Shown in pieces: positions 1 through 11,370 of a DNA stretch of 64,000 nucleotides. The translations under genes were made by a program, and so were the position numbers. Below the pieces are notes generated by a model. It had not been told where the DNA came from. It searched no databases and was given only the letters and a program-made list of their open reading frames with translations. The stretch lies in NCBI RefSeq assembly GCF_014805625.2, contig NW_023998433.1:4266260-4330259 (forward strand), written 5' to 3'. The stretch is from Glossina fuscipes. Taxonomy: Eukaryota > Arthropoda > Insecta > Diptera > Glossinidae. The stretch's first letter is position 1. The number at the start of each line of letters is the position of its first letter.

Positions 1-1563
1 TCTAAAAGTTACAGTAAAATAAATAAAACATTAAATATTTATTCACTTTACCGTTTTATCATACCATTTATCGATACCCATGCAATCCGCAATGGATCCG
101 GATTATTCTTATTTCATTTTTTCGAAAGACATTTTTTAACACTAACACAACAACACTACTATATAATAATTAAGATTAAATCACAATGCTCATCATCTCT
201 AAAGTAAAAACCACAAAATATATATTTAAATATTTTTTTCTTTTGGAATAAAAAAAAAAATTTAATGAATAAATAATAACAGTATGGGTTAAATCTCAAT
301 TTTTGATCTAGAAAAACTTTGTAACGAATATATATTTTGTACATAAGAACATTAAAGTTTTAAAGCAAACGTAGAGCAAAATTTAAGTATATATGCAGTT
401 TATTAAAAAATAAAATGTATATAAAATAAAAACAATTAAAAAGTTATACATATTATATTATGTACTATAGATTGCGCTCGGATGAACCAATTTTTCCGAA
501 AAAGGAAGGGATTTGATAAACAGTGCTATGTAATTTCAAACTGATATTTGTTATGAAACATAGACGATGATAATATCGATATTGTTGTATTAAAACTAAG
601 TTGAGGGGTTCGCAAATAAAATCTTGTAGTTGTGTCGAAATATTCCCTCCTTTATTGTGTTTTAAACAAAGGCTTTGCCAAATAGTAGTGGCGATGAAAA
701 GTAGATTTTCTTCTAAAAATGCTAAGGCGAAGAGACCACTTGCGAATTTCGCTGCCATGAAAATCACATAACTTCGATGTAAGATAATTTCGCGAGGCTC
801 CAATGTCAGCGAACAAGGAATGTGCGTTTTATGTTAGTAGTAATTAGTCAAAGCAAAGATGGAAACTCACCATAACATTTATTCAAACGGTTTAAAAGAA
901 GAAAGTATTCACTATCGATTCAGCATTCGCCAGAAAATGTTCCTTCAGATTATTACTTATATCATTGAAAACGCCTGCATTTACTGGAGATTATAAAGGT
1001 AAAGTCGTTTTTATGAATATTTTACTTTGAAACAAGATAAGTTCTTTCGACATTCCATCCGTAAACTGTATGGAAGTGGGAACAGATGGACATTGCCTTT
1101 CACAAAGTCTTCTTGTTTTCATTGTTGTGTCTCTGTATTGTCTTCGTTTTATTATTATATATACCGACATTTAATTTAATATTAGAGCCCCGAGAAATTT
1201 AGTGCAAACCATATGCCAACTCTTTGAGCAAAGTAGTTTTATTATACCAAAGGAAAAACAGGCATGAATTGCTAGAGATCTGATCCAAAAAAAAACCTAA
1301 AAAATTAAATTAATTTTAGAATTTATTAAAAAAAATTTTAATTAGCAACAAAAAGCGAGAACTTTATTAACAAATGTAGGAAAGCAATCATTATTGAGCG
1401 TACATGAGTACATCAACAAAAAATTAACTTACATTGGAATCAAATTAGAAATGTTTGATCATTTAATTTAAATATATTGGAAAAAATTTCTCAGTTTTCA
1501 AATTTAATGATTGCTAATAATAAATGTAGGTAATGCAATTGATTGAGGCGAAACGTCTGTCGT
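1..1563. other. Intergenic region downstream of sds22
   Basis: No gene could be supported here. The stretch is AT-rich with short homopolymer runs. A TATCGATA octamer at 69-76 matches the DREF/BEAF-type DRE motif known from Drosophila promoters, but nothing transcribed could be tied to it. A 112-codon open frame on the minus strand at 465-803 starts with TTG rather than ATG and resembles no family I know. Confidence 0.6.
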
Positions 1564-1569
1564 TTTATT
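1564..1569 (-). terminator. sds22: Possible poly(A) signal of sds22
   Basis: AATAAA on the minus strand, six bases past the sds22 stop codon. It is the only canonical hexamer right after the gene, but it sits unusually close to the stop, so the real 3' end may lie further left. Confidence 0.3.
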
Positions 1570-1575
1570 TAGATT

Positions 1576-2592
1576 TTATCGACACAGAGTAGCATCAATT
1601 TTCTCCAACCAAGGCGCTATGTCTTTGAGTTTAAGACGATACATTGCTTCGTAGGCGACGGGATTATGTTCCAAGTAGACTGTTTTTAATGTTTTATTTT
1701 CTTTAAGAACTTCCACATTCTTCCAATTATCAATACTGTTATTATTAAGCCACAACTCTTCGAGCCGTACTAAATTATTTATATTGTCTATAGATTTTAA
1801 ACGATTTTTGGCCAAATCTAAAGTTTCTAGTTGAACATTATTATCTAAATTCTCGACTCGTTCAATTCCGTTTTCGAATAAATACAGTTCGGTAAGTTTT
1901 GTTAAATTTTCCATGTTTTCAATTTTCGTGATGCGGTTTGCTTGCAAACTTAGTAGTTCCAAATTAATCAGATTATCAAGATTTTCTATTTTGGATATCT
2001 TATTTCTGCCCAAAAATAACTGACGTAAATTTACTAGACTATCAATATTTTCAACTTTCCTTATCTTATTGTCACCCAATTCCAACATAGTTAGATTCGT
2101 TAGCATATTTATATTCTCGATTTTCGTAATTCGATTGGCTACCAAATATAGTTTCTCCAATTTCAATAAATTTTGTAAATTCTCAATCTTTGTCAAACGA
2201 TTGAAACTCACATCTAGAATTTGAAGATTAACTAGAGAATCCAAATTTTCCAATCTAGTAATTTGATTATCATACAATTCTAATTCAACCAAAGATGTAA
2301 GCACACACAAATTTTCAATTTTTTTTATCAGATTCCAACGTAGATATAAACGCTCTACCCTTGTCAACAACTCGAATTTTTCAAGTTTCTCTATGCGATT
2401 ATGATTTAAATTCAATTCATAACAATCGGGATCCGCTTTCACCACTTCTTCAATGTTGGATACTTGTACACCGGGTATAATAACTGGAAGGGCGGCGGCT
2501 TTTTCACACTCATCTGCTTCCAATGGTTCACCTTCAACTCCTAATTGTGGTTCTTCGCATATTTTCACAGTCTCATCTTTGCAATCTCCCAT
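1576..2592 (-). CDS. sds22: Protein phosphatase 1 regulatory subunit 7 (sds22), leucine-rich repeat protein
   Basis: A 338-residue protein. After an acidic N-terminal part (about residues 1-50) come roughly eleven tandem 22-residue SDS22-type leucine-rich repeats (about residues 57-299), each with the pattern L-x-L-x-x-N-x-I-x-x-I-E-N. A C-terminal LRR cap ends in DIAPWLEKID. Length and architecture match animal sds22, which binds the PP1 catalytic subunit in nucleus and cytoplasm and acts in mitosis and epithelial polarity (family knowledge). The coding part has no intron. I chose the MGDC start at 2592 because it has a good AAAAATGG context and begins the usual acidic sds22 N terminus. An in-frame ATG at 2709 would add 39 mostly hydrophobic residues that look like translated AT-rich leader. 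The mbf1 gene starts about 1.2 kb away in the opposite direction. Confidence 0.95.
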   Translation of the reverse strand: MGDCKDETVKICEEPQLGVEGEPLEADECEKAAALPVIIPGVQVSNIEEVVKADPDCYELNLNHNRIEKLEKFELLTRVERLYLRWNLIKKIENLCVLTSLVELELYDNQITRLENLDSLVNLQILDVSFNRLTKIENLQNLLKLEKLYLVANRITKIENINMLTNLTMLELGDNKIRKVENIDSLVNLRQLFLGRNKISKIENLDNLINLELLSLQANRITKIENMENLTKLTELYLFENGIERVENLDNNVQLETLDLAKNRLKSIDNINNLVRLEELWLNNNSIDNWKNVEVLKENKTLKTVYLEHNPVAYEAMYRLKLKDIAPWLEKIDATLCR

Positions 2593-3508
2593 TTTTTTAT
2601 ATATATTAAAAAGAAATGGCTTTTGAAAAAATTGAATTTTCTCTAAAATGAAAAAAGCAAAAGCAAGTACAATTAAGCAACAGAGATGCCAAACTTTGAA
2701 AAATGTCATAAATACATAGTTGCTATAGTGACGACAGTGTTTATTAATTACTTATAAAGCCTATAGAGGGCTAATACAATAAGGCGTCATTTTAAAGATT
2801 CTCTAAGTGGAATCCGCAGTGGGCGGCCATATTGTTTTACACGAAAAACATATGCTTTTAGAACCACAAATAAAGAAGTTAACGAAAACATAAATAGCAA
2901 AAATTACAATTTTGTTGATCTTCATTATCTTCTGCTTAAATCTTATGAAACCATCAAGAACCTTTTTGTACATATCCATAATTTGGATATTACCATTTAC
3001 TACTTTCTAACAAAACAAATTGATGAATAAATGTTAACTTCTTTAACATTTTTTACTAAATAATGGTACAAACTAAAATTACGAACAACTAAATATAAAA
3101 GAATATAGATTAGTGTAAATCAAACCTAAATTAGACAAATAATCTTAAAATTTCAAATGATTATCATTTCCTCTCGTCCGTCGTTTCTTTTTTTTTTATT
3201 TGTATGTATGCATGCAAAACGATACGATTTGTCAATTCCCACAAAGTTTTGTAGGAAGTCGGCAAAGTTAAAGTCCCAACCAGAATATAAGAACAATGCC
3301 TCATTTGCCAGACGTTCTGCAAATACTTACTTAAACACGTAAAAATGGCGTAATATGCTAAATATTTGAAAGTATGCTTTACTCAAAATATATTTTGAGT
3401 TAAAGTTCTTTCGCGTTTTTAATAATAATACATTGCAATGGCATTATTATCAGCATTGAATTTGATTAATTTATGAGATGCTGCGTTCATTTTCAACAGA
3501 GTGGCAAT
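2593..3508. promoter_or_regulatory. sds22 leader and upstream region
   Basis: Contains the sds22 5' leader and presumably its promoter. A GGCGGCCATATT block near 2821-2833 resembles a YY1/Pleiohomeotic site (core GCCAT), and a short GC-richer patch surrounds it. The rest (about 2850-3500) is AT-rich with no supported gene; the 61-codon frame at 3157-3342 looks random. Confidence 0.35.
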
Positions 3509-3754
3509 TCAACACCTGAAAAATATTAAAGTAAAACAAATTGACACTGTAAGAAAACGAAAAAAATAACAAACACAGCCATCACTATTAGTCCAATCAA
3601 ATCCGGGTAATTGTTGCTTATGGCAACAGTGATTATGGATTTTTCTGGAAAATAAAATACAAGGAATCGGGCAGTATTTTGTAAGCAATAATGAAAATTG
3701 TGTACTTACGTTTGTGAGGAAAGTTATATTTTCTACTTTATTGAAGATATTCAT
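3509..3754 (-). CDS. Candidate small single-pass membrane peptide gene (two exons, tentative)
   Basis: An ATG at 3754 opens 15 codons (MNIFNKVENI and on) ending at a strong donor, AAC|GTAAGT. About 60 bases on, TTTTCCAG is a good acceptor. Past it, one frame encodes a hydrophilic stretch (SIITVAISNNYPD) followed by a clear membrane helix (LIGLIVMAVFVIFFVF) and stops soon after. Joining the strong donor to this acceptor gives the wrong phase and a quick stop. The helix frame is reached only through the weaker downstream donor TAA|GTACAC, giving a peptide of about 55 residues. A pyrimidine-rich TCTGCTCTTCTAG just upstream of the ATG looks like another acceptor, so a further 5' exon is possible. 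The ATG is 57 bp from the divergent mbf1 ATG. I do not recognise the family. Confidence 0.25.
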   Translation of the reverse strand: MNIFNKVENITFLTNVSTQFSLLLTKYCPIPCILFSRKIHNHCCHKQQLPGFDWTNSDGCVCYFFRFLTVSICFTLIFFRC

Positions 3755-3810
3755 TTAACAAACCAAACTAGAAGAGCAGAAAAATTCTTTTAATTTTTGA
3801 ACTGTTAGAC

Positions 3811-3934
3811 ATGTCAGATTGGGATACAGTGACAGTCCTACGTAAGCGAGCTCCAAAGGCCGGTGCCTTAAAAACCGAATCGGCCATTAATTCGGCACGT
3901 CGCCAGGGTGTACCAATTGAAACCCAACAAAAAT
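3811..3934 (+). CDS. mbf1: mbf1 coding exon 1
   Basis: Forty-one codons plus one base. It starts at the ATG after GTTAGAC and ends at donor GTGAGT (3935-3940). It carries the conserved KTESA and ARRQG segments of the MBF1 N-terminal domain. Confidence 0.95.
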
Positions 3935-6297
3935 GTGAGTAGAATTTATAGCATTTTTGTTGAATATATGTCAATAATCTGCACGTGTAATCAATTAATA
4001 AAACTGCGACTAGAATACAACTTTTTTTTTTCAAGCTGAAGCTGTTTTTATCAAATTTTGATTCCACTTTCGGTCAATTGCTAATGTTTCATTTTATATT
4101 TTGGTTTAATTGCACTGAATGATGAAATTACTTTGAATTTAAAGAATTTGTGGCGAGAAGAGGGGTGGAGGTCAGTTTCACCTACGTTCATAATCGCATG
4201 TATCCATTGACCCAATTTACGTTATTTTTATTTTTATGAAGTAACAATCAATGTTTTGACAAATTTATAAGTGAAACTTGGTAAATTTCTTTGCGTTCAA
4301 ATGAAGTTTTGCTGGACCATAAATCGTGTTAAATTAGTTAGGTAACTGAAACGAGCAAATAAAAAAACCGGTTTTTAGAATTATAGTTTGCTACATTTCA
4401 AAATAACTCCGTGAAAGTAAAGCTATTTTTGTGTTTTTTGAAATGGTGTATTCTGAAAGATAAATATGTGATGGTATCGACAATCGCTGAACCAATGCTG
4501 CAATGAGCTGTAAGAAGAATATCTGCTAGGAACAAAAAAAAAGAAAAAAGATATGTAGCAGAGGAGGTACAGAAATTAGAAAATATTACTTTATAAATCC
4601 AAATGAGCAAATAAGTTTTAATTGAAGAACTAACTGAAAGTAATGGTAGGATAATTATCTAGAAGTTATGTAGGCAAGTCGTTGAATTTTCTTGTTTTTA
4701 GGCCACGTATTGAAGTTTTCTCTTTTTGATGTAATTGTTGGTACTCGTTACACAATTAGTTTAACTGCATCATTCAAATGCAACATTGATAATAATTCAA
4801 AACTTCATTTATCTTCGAATGAAGTTAGTTTAACTATGTATTTATCTCTAATTATATTCTCTGATATATTTTTAAACCATTTGACGTTAATCACTTTTTG
4901 AAATTTCTATATTTTCTTTACCGAAAAACAAAATTTTAATTATAATTTTAGGTTCTTTTGGTATTATCTTTGTTCGAATGGTCGAAGTTTGAATTCATGT
5001 CTTCAAAGCCGTTGATAAATTAATAGCGCTTAATCCAAGTTCTCCTTTCCACTTGAACTTCAATATTATTGTGTTCTTTTATCTCCTCAAAAAATCATCC
5101 CATTCCACTTTTTACGGTCATTTATACAAACTATTATGTCTAGTATGCCTAATTTGTATGCTTGTGGCGGAAACTCGCATCAGTTTTCTTATGCCTACGG
5201 CGTAGAGCCACAGTTTTGCCAATTGTGCATTAGAGAATTCATACACTAAAATGGGATCAAGAGTAATGAAAAATGTTGTGTAGACGAACCAAATTGATTT
5301 ACCATAAGTTGACAATAGATTTAATTATTCTACGAACTTTGTGTCGCAATTGACAAAAAATTACTAAATTATTTTCTTATTTGCAGAAAACAATTTCAAA
5401 ACTATCTTTAAATAACAGCCTGATCGTTCAACTTTTTCATTTTGGTTAAGTTCAAGAACCGAAGAAGTACGTTCAAAGAGACTGTAGGGACAAATATATT
5501 TTTATATATAACACGAAATGTATAAATGGGGTTTTGAGTATGTGCAACCGTCCGCGGAACGGTGTCGAATTGTATAATGTGACCATTTCAAATACCGTAT
5601 ATTATTTCGTGCACTAATAGAACCTCATTGCGTCTCTTATTTTAAACACATTTATGCACGTATATTCATAAACAAGGTATATGATATAAACATAACTGAT
5701 TGAAGATTATTTCGATATAATCTATTTGTGAATATTAAAAATTCGATCAAAATCGAATATGATTTCTCTTCTGTTTTTAATCAAGTTTTTGCTATTCAAA
5801 CTACTCGGATGAAATATTCTTAACGGCCGCAAAAAATACATTATTTATTATGGCAATAATATGGATGTAAATATGCAGATATTTTTAAAAATTGCATGTT
5901 CCGTAGATGGCGCCGGTACCAACAAACAACATGTGACGACTAAAAACACTGCTAAATTGGATCGTGAGACAGAAGAGCTGCGGCATGAGAAAATACCGCT
6001 CGAAGTGGGTAAATTAATTATGCAAGGACGTCAAGCTAAGGGTTTGAGTCAGAAAGATTTAGCTACAGTAAGTCGTTGATGTATATGGATTAGAGATATA
6101 AATCTTAACTTGATTATATTGTACGTCAAATTTTTAAATTAAAGAAAATTTGTGAAAAGCAACAAGTCGTCACCGATTATGAAGCTGGAAGGGGCATTCC
6201 GAATAATATGATATTGGGTAAAATTGAAAGAGTGATTGGCATAAAGTTGCGTGGAAAAGATCGCGGCCAACCATTAGCGCCTCCCGGTAAGAAGTGA
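3811..6297 (+). CDS. mbf1: Multiprotein bridging factor 1, transcriptional coactivator (three coding exons)
   Basis: Exons 3811-3934, 5907-6067 and 6145-6297 join to a 145-residue protein, the usual MBF1 length. The N-terminal MBF1 domain (about residues 1-70) begins [12 protein letters not shown]. The C-terminal Xre/Cro-type helix-turn-helix (about residues 77-131) contains GLSQKDLA and [10 protein letters not shown], and the basic tail ends PPGKK. All splice sites obey GT-AG: T|GTGAGT, CCGTAG|AT, ACA|GTAAGT and AAAG|AAA. A tyrosine codon is split between exons 1 and 2. In Drosophila, MBF1 bridges regulators such as FTZ-F1 and bZIP proteins to TBP and supports stress responses (family knowledge). 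The first intron is about 2 kb, the second 77 bp. The gene is intact, with no frameshift or missing core residue. Confidence 0.97.
3935..5906 (+). other. mbf1 intron 1
   Basis: A 1,972-bp intron from GTGAGT to CCGTAG. Its sequence is AT-rich with T- and A-runs; I saw no nested gene, and open frames at 4398-4610, 4692-4901 and 5118-5315 have no recognisable content. Confidence 0.8.
5907..6067 (+). CDS. mbf1: mbf1 coding exon 2
   Basis: Two bases completing the split tyrosine, then 53 codons from [13 protein letters not shown] to SQKDLAT. It covers the linker ([10 protein letters not shown]) and the first helices of the HTH domain. The donor is ACA|GTAAGT. Confidence 0.95.
6145..6297 (+). CDS. 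mbf1: mbf1 coding exon 3
   Basis: Fifty codons plus TGA. It begins [15 protein letters not shown], completing the helix-turn-helix, and ends [11 protein letters not shown]. The acceptor is AAAG|AAA after a 77-bp intron. Confidence 0.95.
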   Translation, partial: KICEKQQVVTDYEAGRGIPNNMILGKIERVIGIKLRGKDRGQPLAPPGKK

Positions 6298-9200
6298 GAT
6301 AATACTTCATCTGCTGCTTGAACTATTTATTGTTGGCGTTAAAGAAATCTATTATAGAAATGTTGAGCGTAGAGAGAAATGTAACGTCGCTAGTCAATTT
6401 AAATATATTTACACACAAACTACAAAAAAAAAAACAAAAGCAAAATGGAAAAAATAAAAGTAAAAACAGAAAAACGAATACAAAATCATCTTTAAAGACT
6501 TGACGTTTCATGGCTTAACACAGTGGTCACAATAATTATAGCAACAACAACAAATGGCAGCATAAAGCGAAGACAATTTATCGGGAGGCTGCTTATTTCC
6601 TTTTTTTTATATATACATACATATATTTAAAATCCGCGTAAGATGAAGTCGTCAGAAGGAAGAAAAATAACACCCAAATAAACTAAAAGAAACTATACTT
6701 TGAAGGCGTTTTAAGCCATACAAATTTATTTTAAAAAAACATAAAAAAAAGAAACAATAAAAAATACGCTGACTTAAAATAAATTTCTGGTCAATTTTAA
6801 TTATTTTTTTTTGTTTTTTTCGTATAAAGAATTTGAACTTAGTTTTCCTGTTTCTATTATAATAAAAATTCAATCTGAAATAATGATTTCATAATCAAAT
6901 TTTTTCTTGTACCACAATATTTTTTAAAAATAAATTTAAAATATTCGAAAAAAGATATTCGTAATTTTAGTTAAAAATTTTTTTTTTATATTATAACGAA
7001 TTGTAATCGTTTATTTTCAACTGTAAAACACATGCATAAACAGGTTTTTATGAAAAGTTTTTTGTGGTAAACTATATTTTAATCTTTGTATTCTACTGAT
7101 TCACTTGTTAAATCTTTTTATCGGTTGTTTATGCTAAAAAAAATGGAAAAAAAAATAATTCCTGTAATTTTATTGCAATATTGTGTATTTAATATAGATT
7201 TATTTAAATTGGAATTAATAATTTGTTTTGTTTAAATAAAAGGAGAAGATATATTTCCACTAATTTCCGTAATTAAACTTATTAAATGCTGGAAGCACTC
7301 ACTCTATTATTATATTCGGCAATTAATAATAATAAATAGAGATCGATGTGCTCTCTAACCAGAACGCGATTTTTAATTGCAAGTGGCTCGTTCGTAACAA
7401 TCTTGTAGCAGATTAAATCTGTGATTTTGTTGGAAGCGCAAGTTCAATAGGCCACCAGACAGTTAAGAGCCTGTGCGTTTGCTTTATGGCTGTTTGCAAA
7501 GAAATTTGCATGCAACTTGCAAATGTAGTCCTTCGTTGAAAAGCCTATGGTAAATAATCGTATCAGGTTTACTAAAACTACTGTCGTCCCGAGAGAATAT
7601 ATGTTTTTTTGCCTATTATTTTGGCGAAGAATTAAGTATTTGAAGAAATAGATATCATATAGATAGTTTTTAGTAATACGAGGAAATTGCGTGAATGACG
7701 TATACCAAATCGATGTTTGTGGTATTTCTTTGTTTTTTGATTAATGAAAGAGCACAGAGTAGTTAAGCATTCATTGGAGAGTTATTATTCTGACAGTAAC
7801 GGTACGGGTTTCCCAATGGAATTAAGAGAAGTACACATCACACTTATCATATATATTAGGTAAATGTACTTTATAGGGAGCATTGTACGACTTCTTTATC
7901 ATGCTCCTTTCTATCATGTTCTTCCTTTCGTTATTCTAATGAAGTGAAGCGTGGAATATATGCACAAAGGTATGAAGATTATAAAACTAATGCGTTCGGA
8001 ATTTCTCACTGTGAAAGCATGTCTTAAAAGACTAAGATATCCTTTTCTTCAATTAGAGGAATTATTTCGCATTTTTTACTAATAGTAAAGCAAATAAGCG
8101 AAAGAATAAACGTGGTCTTCTTTCATTAAAAAGAGGAACTCTCAGCAAAAGGTACAATAGAAAGTAAAACCATTTAAGCAAAAACCTTAAGTTCGATAAA
8201 TAAAAGTCGAAAAACTATATACTTTCGCACATGTATTTGCCTTTCTTCTTCAATCTCTAAAACAAAAATGCTTCCTTTCTTCGTGTATTCGTTCAAATCA
8301 TTTAAAATTTTATTGATTTTTAATAATTTCTTTAGATTTTTTCTTATTGGAAAAAACAAACTTTTAAAAATTTGCGCTTTGTTTTAAATAACAAAATTAA
8401 AAAAACTTTATATATGTTTTTAATATATTATTTAATTATTATAAATCATAAATACACACATACGAGACCTAAAAGCTAAATATTGTTATATTTTCTTTAT
8501 CATTTTGATTTAATTATAAATTAAGTTAATTTATATAATTTTACTTAAATTAAAAGTTAACACCATTTTATTAAAAAGAAAAAACATCATTCCTATTAAA
8601 AAGATACGAAACAAAACCGAAGAGAATCCAACTGTAAATATTTGAAATCATGAAAAGGATGCAGTGTGAACGATTGATTCTACAACTCAATGCGCATTGC
8701 TTTCTACCTCATCATCTTTTCCGATATTTTTTGTGTGGTGTTTTTAGAAAAAAAAAAAAGGAAGCACAAGACTTTTAGACAGTCTCTAGGAATTCTGTAA
8801 ATTACTAAATTATAATATCGATGGAGTCGTGTGCTCATCGCATATGCCACATTCATCACGATATAACAAAGCATAGCAGAAAATTTAAATATTTCTTTGT
8901 TTGATTTATGGTGAATGATGCTTTCTAGATATACGAAGGATTGGTCGTCCATGAAAATTGCATTTTTTCATACGTCATTCGTATTATGTACAATCGGAAC
9001 AAAATTGCATTAATTTAGTTAACGGTTTTTAGGATTTAGCAACCGATCGACAGATGTGAAAATTTAATGCAACCTGGGAGGATTTGTTAAACCTGTGCTT
9101 GGGGGAGGAAGGGCGACGAACTTTATAGATTCTCTGATATACTCAGTACAAAATGAAAAAAAAAAAAATATATATAAAGAAAGACATAATAGGAACTTAT

Positions 9201-10004
9201 GTTATGGAAGGATTTATATAAAAATCGTTGTATGGTGTTTTTAAGAAAACTTTACGTAAGTTGTTGTAAGTTTCAATTTAATAAACTATGGAATTCACTT
9301 GTTCACGAAAAAGAAACATTAGAATGTATAATTTATTGGTTTGTGTAGTTGGAACAATTTATTTTTATACCCGTCACCACCACCCAAAATCGAATTTATA
9401 TAAAATTCTGTCTTTTCGTTTGTAAGATCAAATAAGTACATATATATTCCCGATTATGTCGATGATACTTGGTTGAAGCAAAAGACTCAACATCTATGTT
9501 GTTAATCATTTCCCAATTTAAGTAATAACAATAAAACTTAATATCTATATTTTTAGATTGATTAGAAAGAGGACGTACTTTTTTTTAAAAATTCGCGAAA
9601 GTTGAGCAGAAGTGTACTCCCACAAAGAATACAATAGTTCATAAAACAGAACAGTTAGCTATTTGTTGCAAAAATTTTGTTCCGGGCTATGAAACCTACA
9701 ATTCTTCTATACATTGATTTGCGGTGGTGGGTAACCAACATTCACCAAAGGCGAATACGACTCTTATACATGTTTTTTTTCTTAATTATTTGTTTTAATT
9801 TTTTTTAAAGTAGATTTTTAATAAAATAATTTTTTTTAAAGACTTTTCATAAAATTTTTACTTATTGCGTATGGGATGTACGCACACAAACATATATAAC
9901 TGTAAGTAAATTTTATGATTTTTGTTCATCACTTCCTTTTTACATTTGTTCGTTTTTTATTTTGTGGAAAAAAAAAGGTATTTTTTCCTAAAGTGTCTCG
10001 GCAA
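6298..10004. other. Convergent intergenic region between mbf1 and Baldspot
   Basis: Holds the mbf1 3' untranslated region; AATAAA hexamers lie at 6453-6458 and 7235-7240, and I cannot decide which is used. The rest is very AT-rich with poly-A, poly-T and AT tracts. A degenerate repeat end with a TATACCCGTCACCACC-type motif lies near 9365-9390. No gene is supported; the 82-codon minus-strand frame at 8704-8952 is unrecognised. Confidence 0.6.
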
Positions 10005-10104
10005 ATTTTTGATACCAAAATATGTAAATGTATCAAACAGACTGACTAACTGATCTTTGTGCCACTACATAGATTTCATAAGTTTGTTTTATTTGGTTTA
10101 TAGT
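10005..10104 (+). repeat. Copy 1 of a near-identical 100-bp dispersed repeat
   Basis: Begins ATTTTTGATACCAAAATATG and runs through TGCCACTACATAGATTTC. It matches 14059-14158 at about 95 percent by eye. The high identity suggests recent movement or conversion. It lies about 620 bp past the Baldspot stop codon. Confidence 0.8.
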
Positions 10105-10212
10105 CACACATTTTTTATAAACAATGTTTAATAACGGTTGTGTGTTTTCCCTTCAAACCTTAAGATCTAAAAAAAAAAAATGTATAAAACCGTAATATTT
10201 TCCCAATAATCC

Positions 10213-10214
10213 TT

Positions 10215-10241
<27 letters not shown>
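10213..10241. repeat. (ATT)n microsatellite with possible Baldspot poly(A) signal
   Basis: Eight or nine ATT units. Read on the minus strand, the edge at 10214-10219 gives AATAAA, a possible poly(A) signal about 500 bases past the Baldspot stop codon. Confidence 0.6.
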
Positions 10242-10245
<4 letters not shown>

Positions 10246-10721
10246 TTTCCCCGATCTTCACCTGATATTTTAACACTGTTCGTCCTTGTATTGTCCCTTG
10301 GACGACTAAATATTACTAGTTTTGAAAAAAAAAGAACCGAAAAGAGAAACAAAAATTTTTTGTGCAGCTACAGCAAATGTGAAGTTATTTCCCTAGCCCA
10401 AACAATGCAACCTACATCACTGGATTTATAGAACTCAGTGTCGTTTACCTACATTTGATTTGATAGAGAAAAGAGCAAGAAAATATATATATTTTTTTTT
10501 TGTTTTTTTTGGTTTTTTGTTTTTTTTTTTAAGTTCCTCTCAGAAACAATAGATTAAGAGAATAGAGTTTTGAGCAGAAAAATATAGATTTTCGTTCGTT
10601 TCTTTTTGTTTTGTTTCAAATAGATAGAGATTCCTTTTCGTTTAGTACATACATATGTACATATACATTAGTTAGTTGACCCGCCCAATTTAATTTTATC
10701 CCAGAAATTTTCTCCGTAATT

Positions 10722-11370
10722 TTACTGTGCTTTGGCCTTGTGCGTATGACTGGCCATTGTTAGGTCGGCATTTATATCCAGTTTTTTATTATTAACGTTT
10801 CTGTTGCCATCATCACCGTTACTGTTCGTTGATAGTTTGGCAGTATTTTGTGCAGCCAGGGAAGCGGCCATACGTCTGATCTTATTGCCATCCGGTGACA
10901 AATAGGTTTTATAAAAGAATCGAGCGAACAACACAAAATAACTAAAGTACATGGCAATCGATAAATTAATATTTGTCTGTGAAATGTTACACGATTGTGG
11001 ACCATGTGTTTTCAGGAAGCCATGTGCCCATACGTTAATAGCGCAACCCACTATCATCTGTGTCAATTGTAGTGATGTTATAAGCATGGCTATAAATCGT
11101 GGTGGATTATAGCGTGCGGCTTTCAAAGCGTAATATGAATACATCACTGAATGCACGAAATAATTCATAACAATGAACCAACGAGCCGACGAAGTATACT
11201 CGGTATAGGAGAACCACGAATAGATTAGTACTGTGATGTGATGGTACCAATGTAGGAAGATTAACGGTTGCTTACGCAAAACTATAAAGATAGTATCGCC
11301 AAGTTCAGGTAATTTAGACAGTACAAATAGCCAAGTCCAAAATCCACAAACACGGTCTTGTTCGATATAA
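10722..11370 (-). CDS. Baldspot: Baldspot last coding exon
   Basis: One base completing a split serine, then 215 codons from [11 protein letters not shown] to KAKAQ and TAA. The acceptor reads TTTTCAG|T. It contains [13 protein letters not shown] and most of the membrane core. The tail after KTYLSPDG is the variable, N/D-rich part of the family. Confidence 0.95.

Noticed and set aside
465..803. 112-codon minus-strand open frame as a gene
   Set aside because: Starts with TTG, has no recognisable domain, no good start context and no splice support.
3768..4067. 99-codon minus-strand frame over mbf1 exon 1
   Set aside because: It is the antisense of the mbf1 first exon, which is certain.
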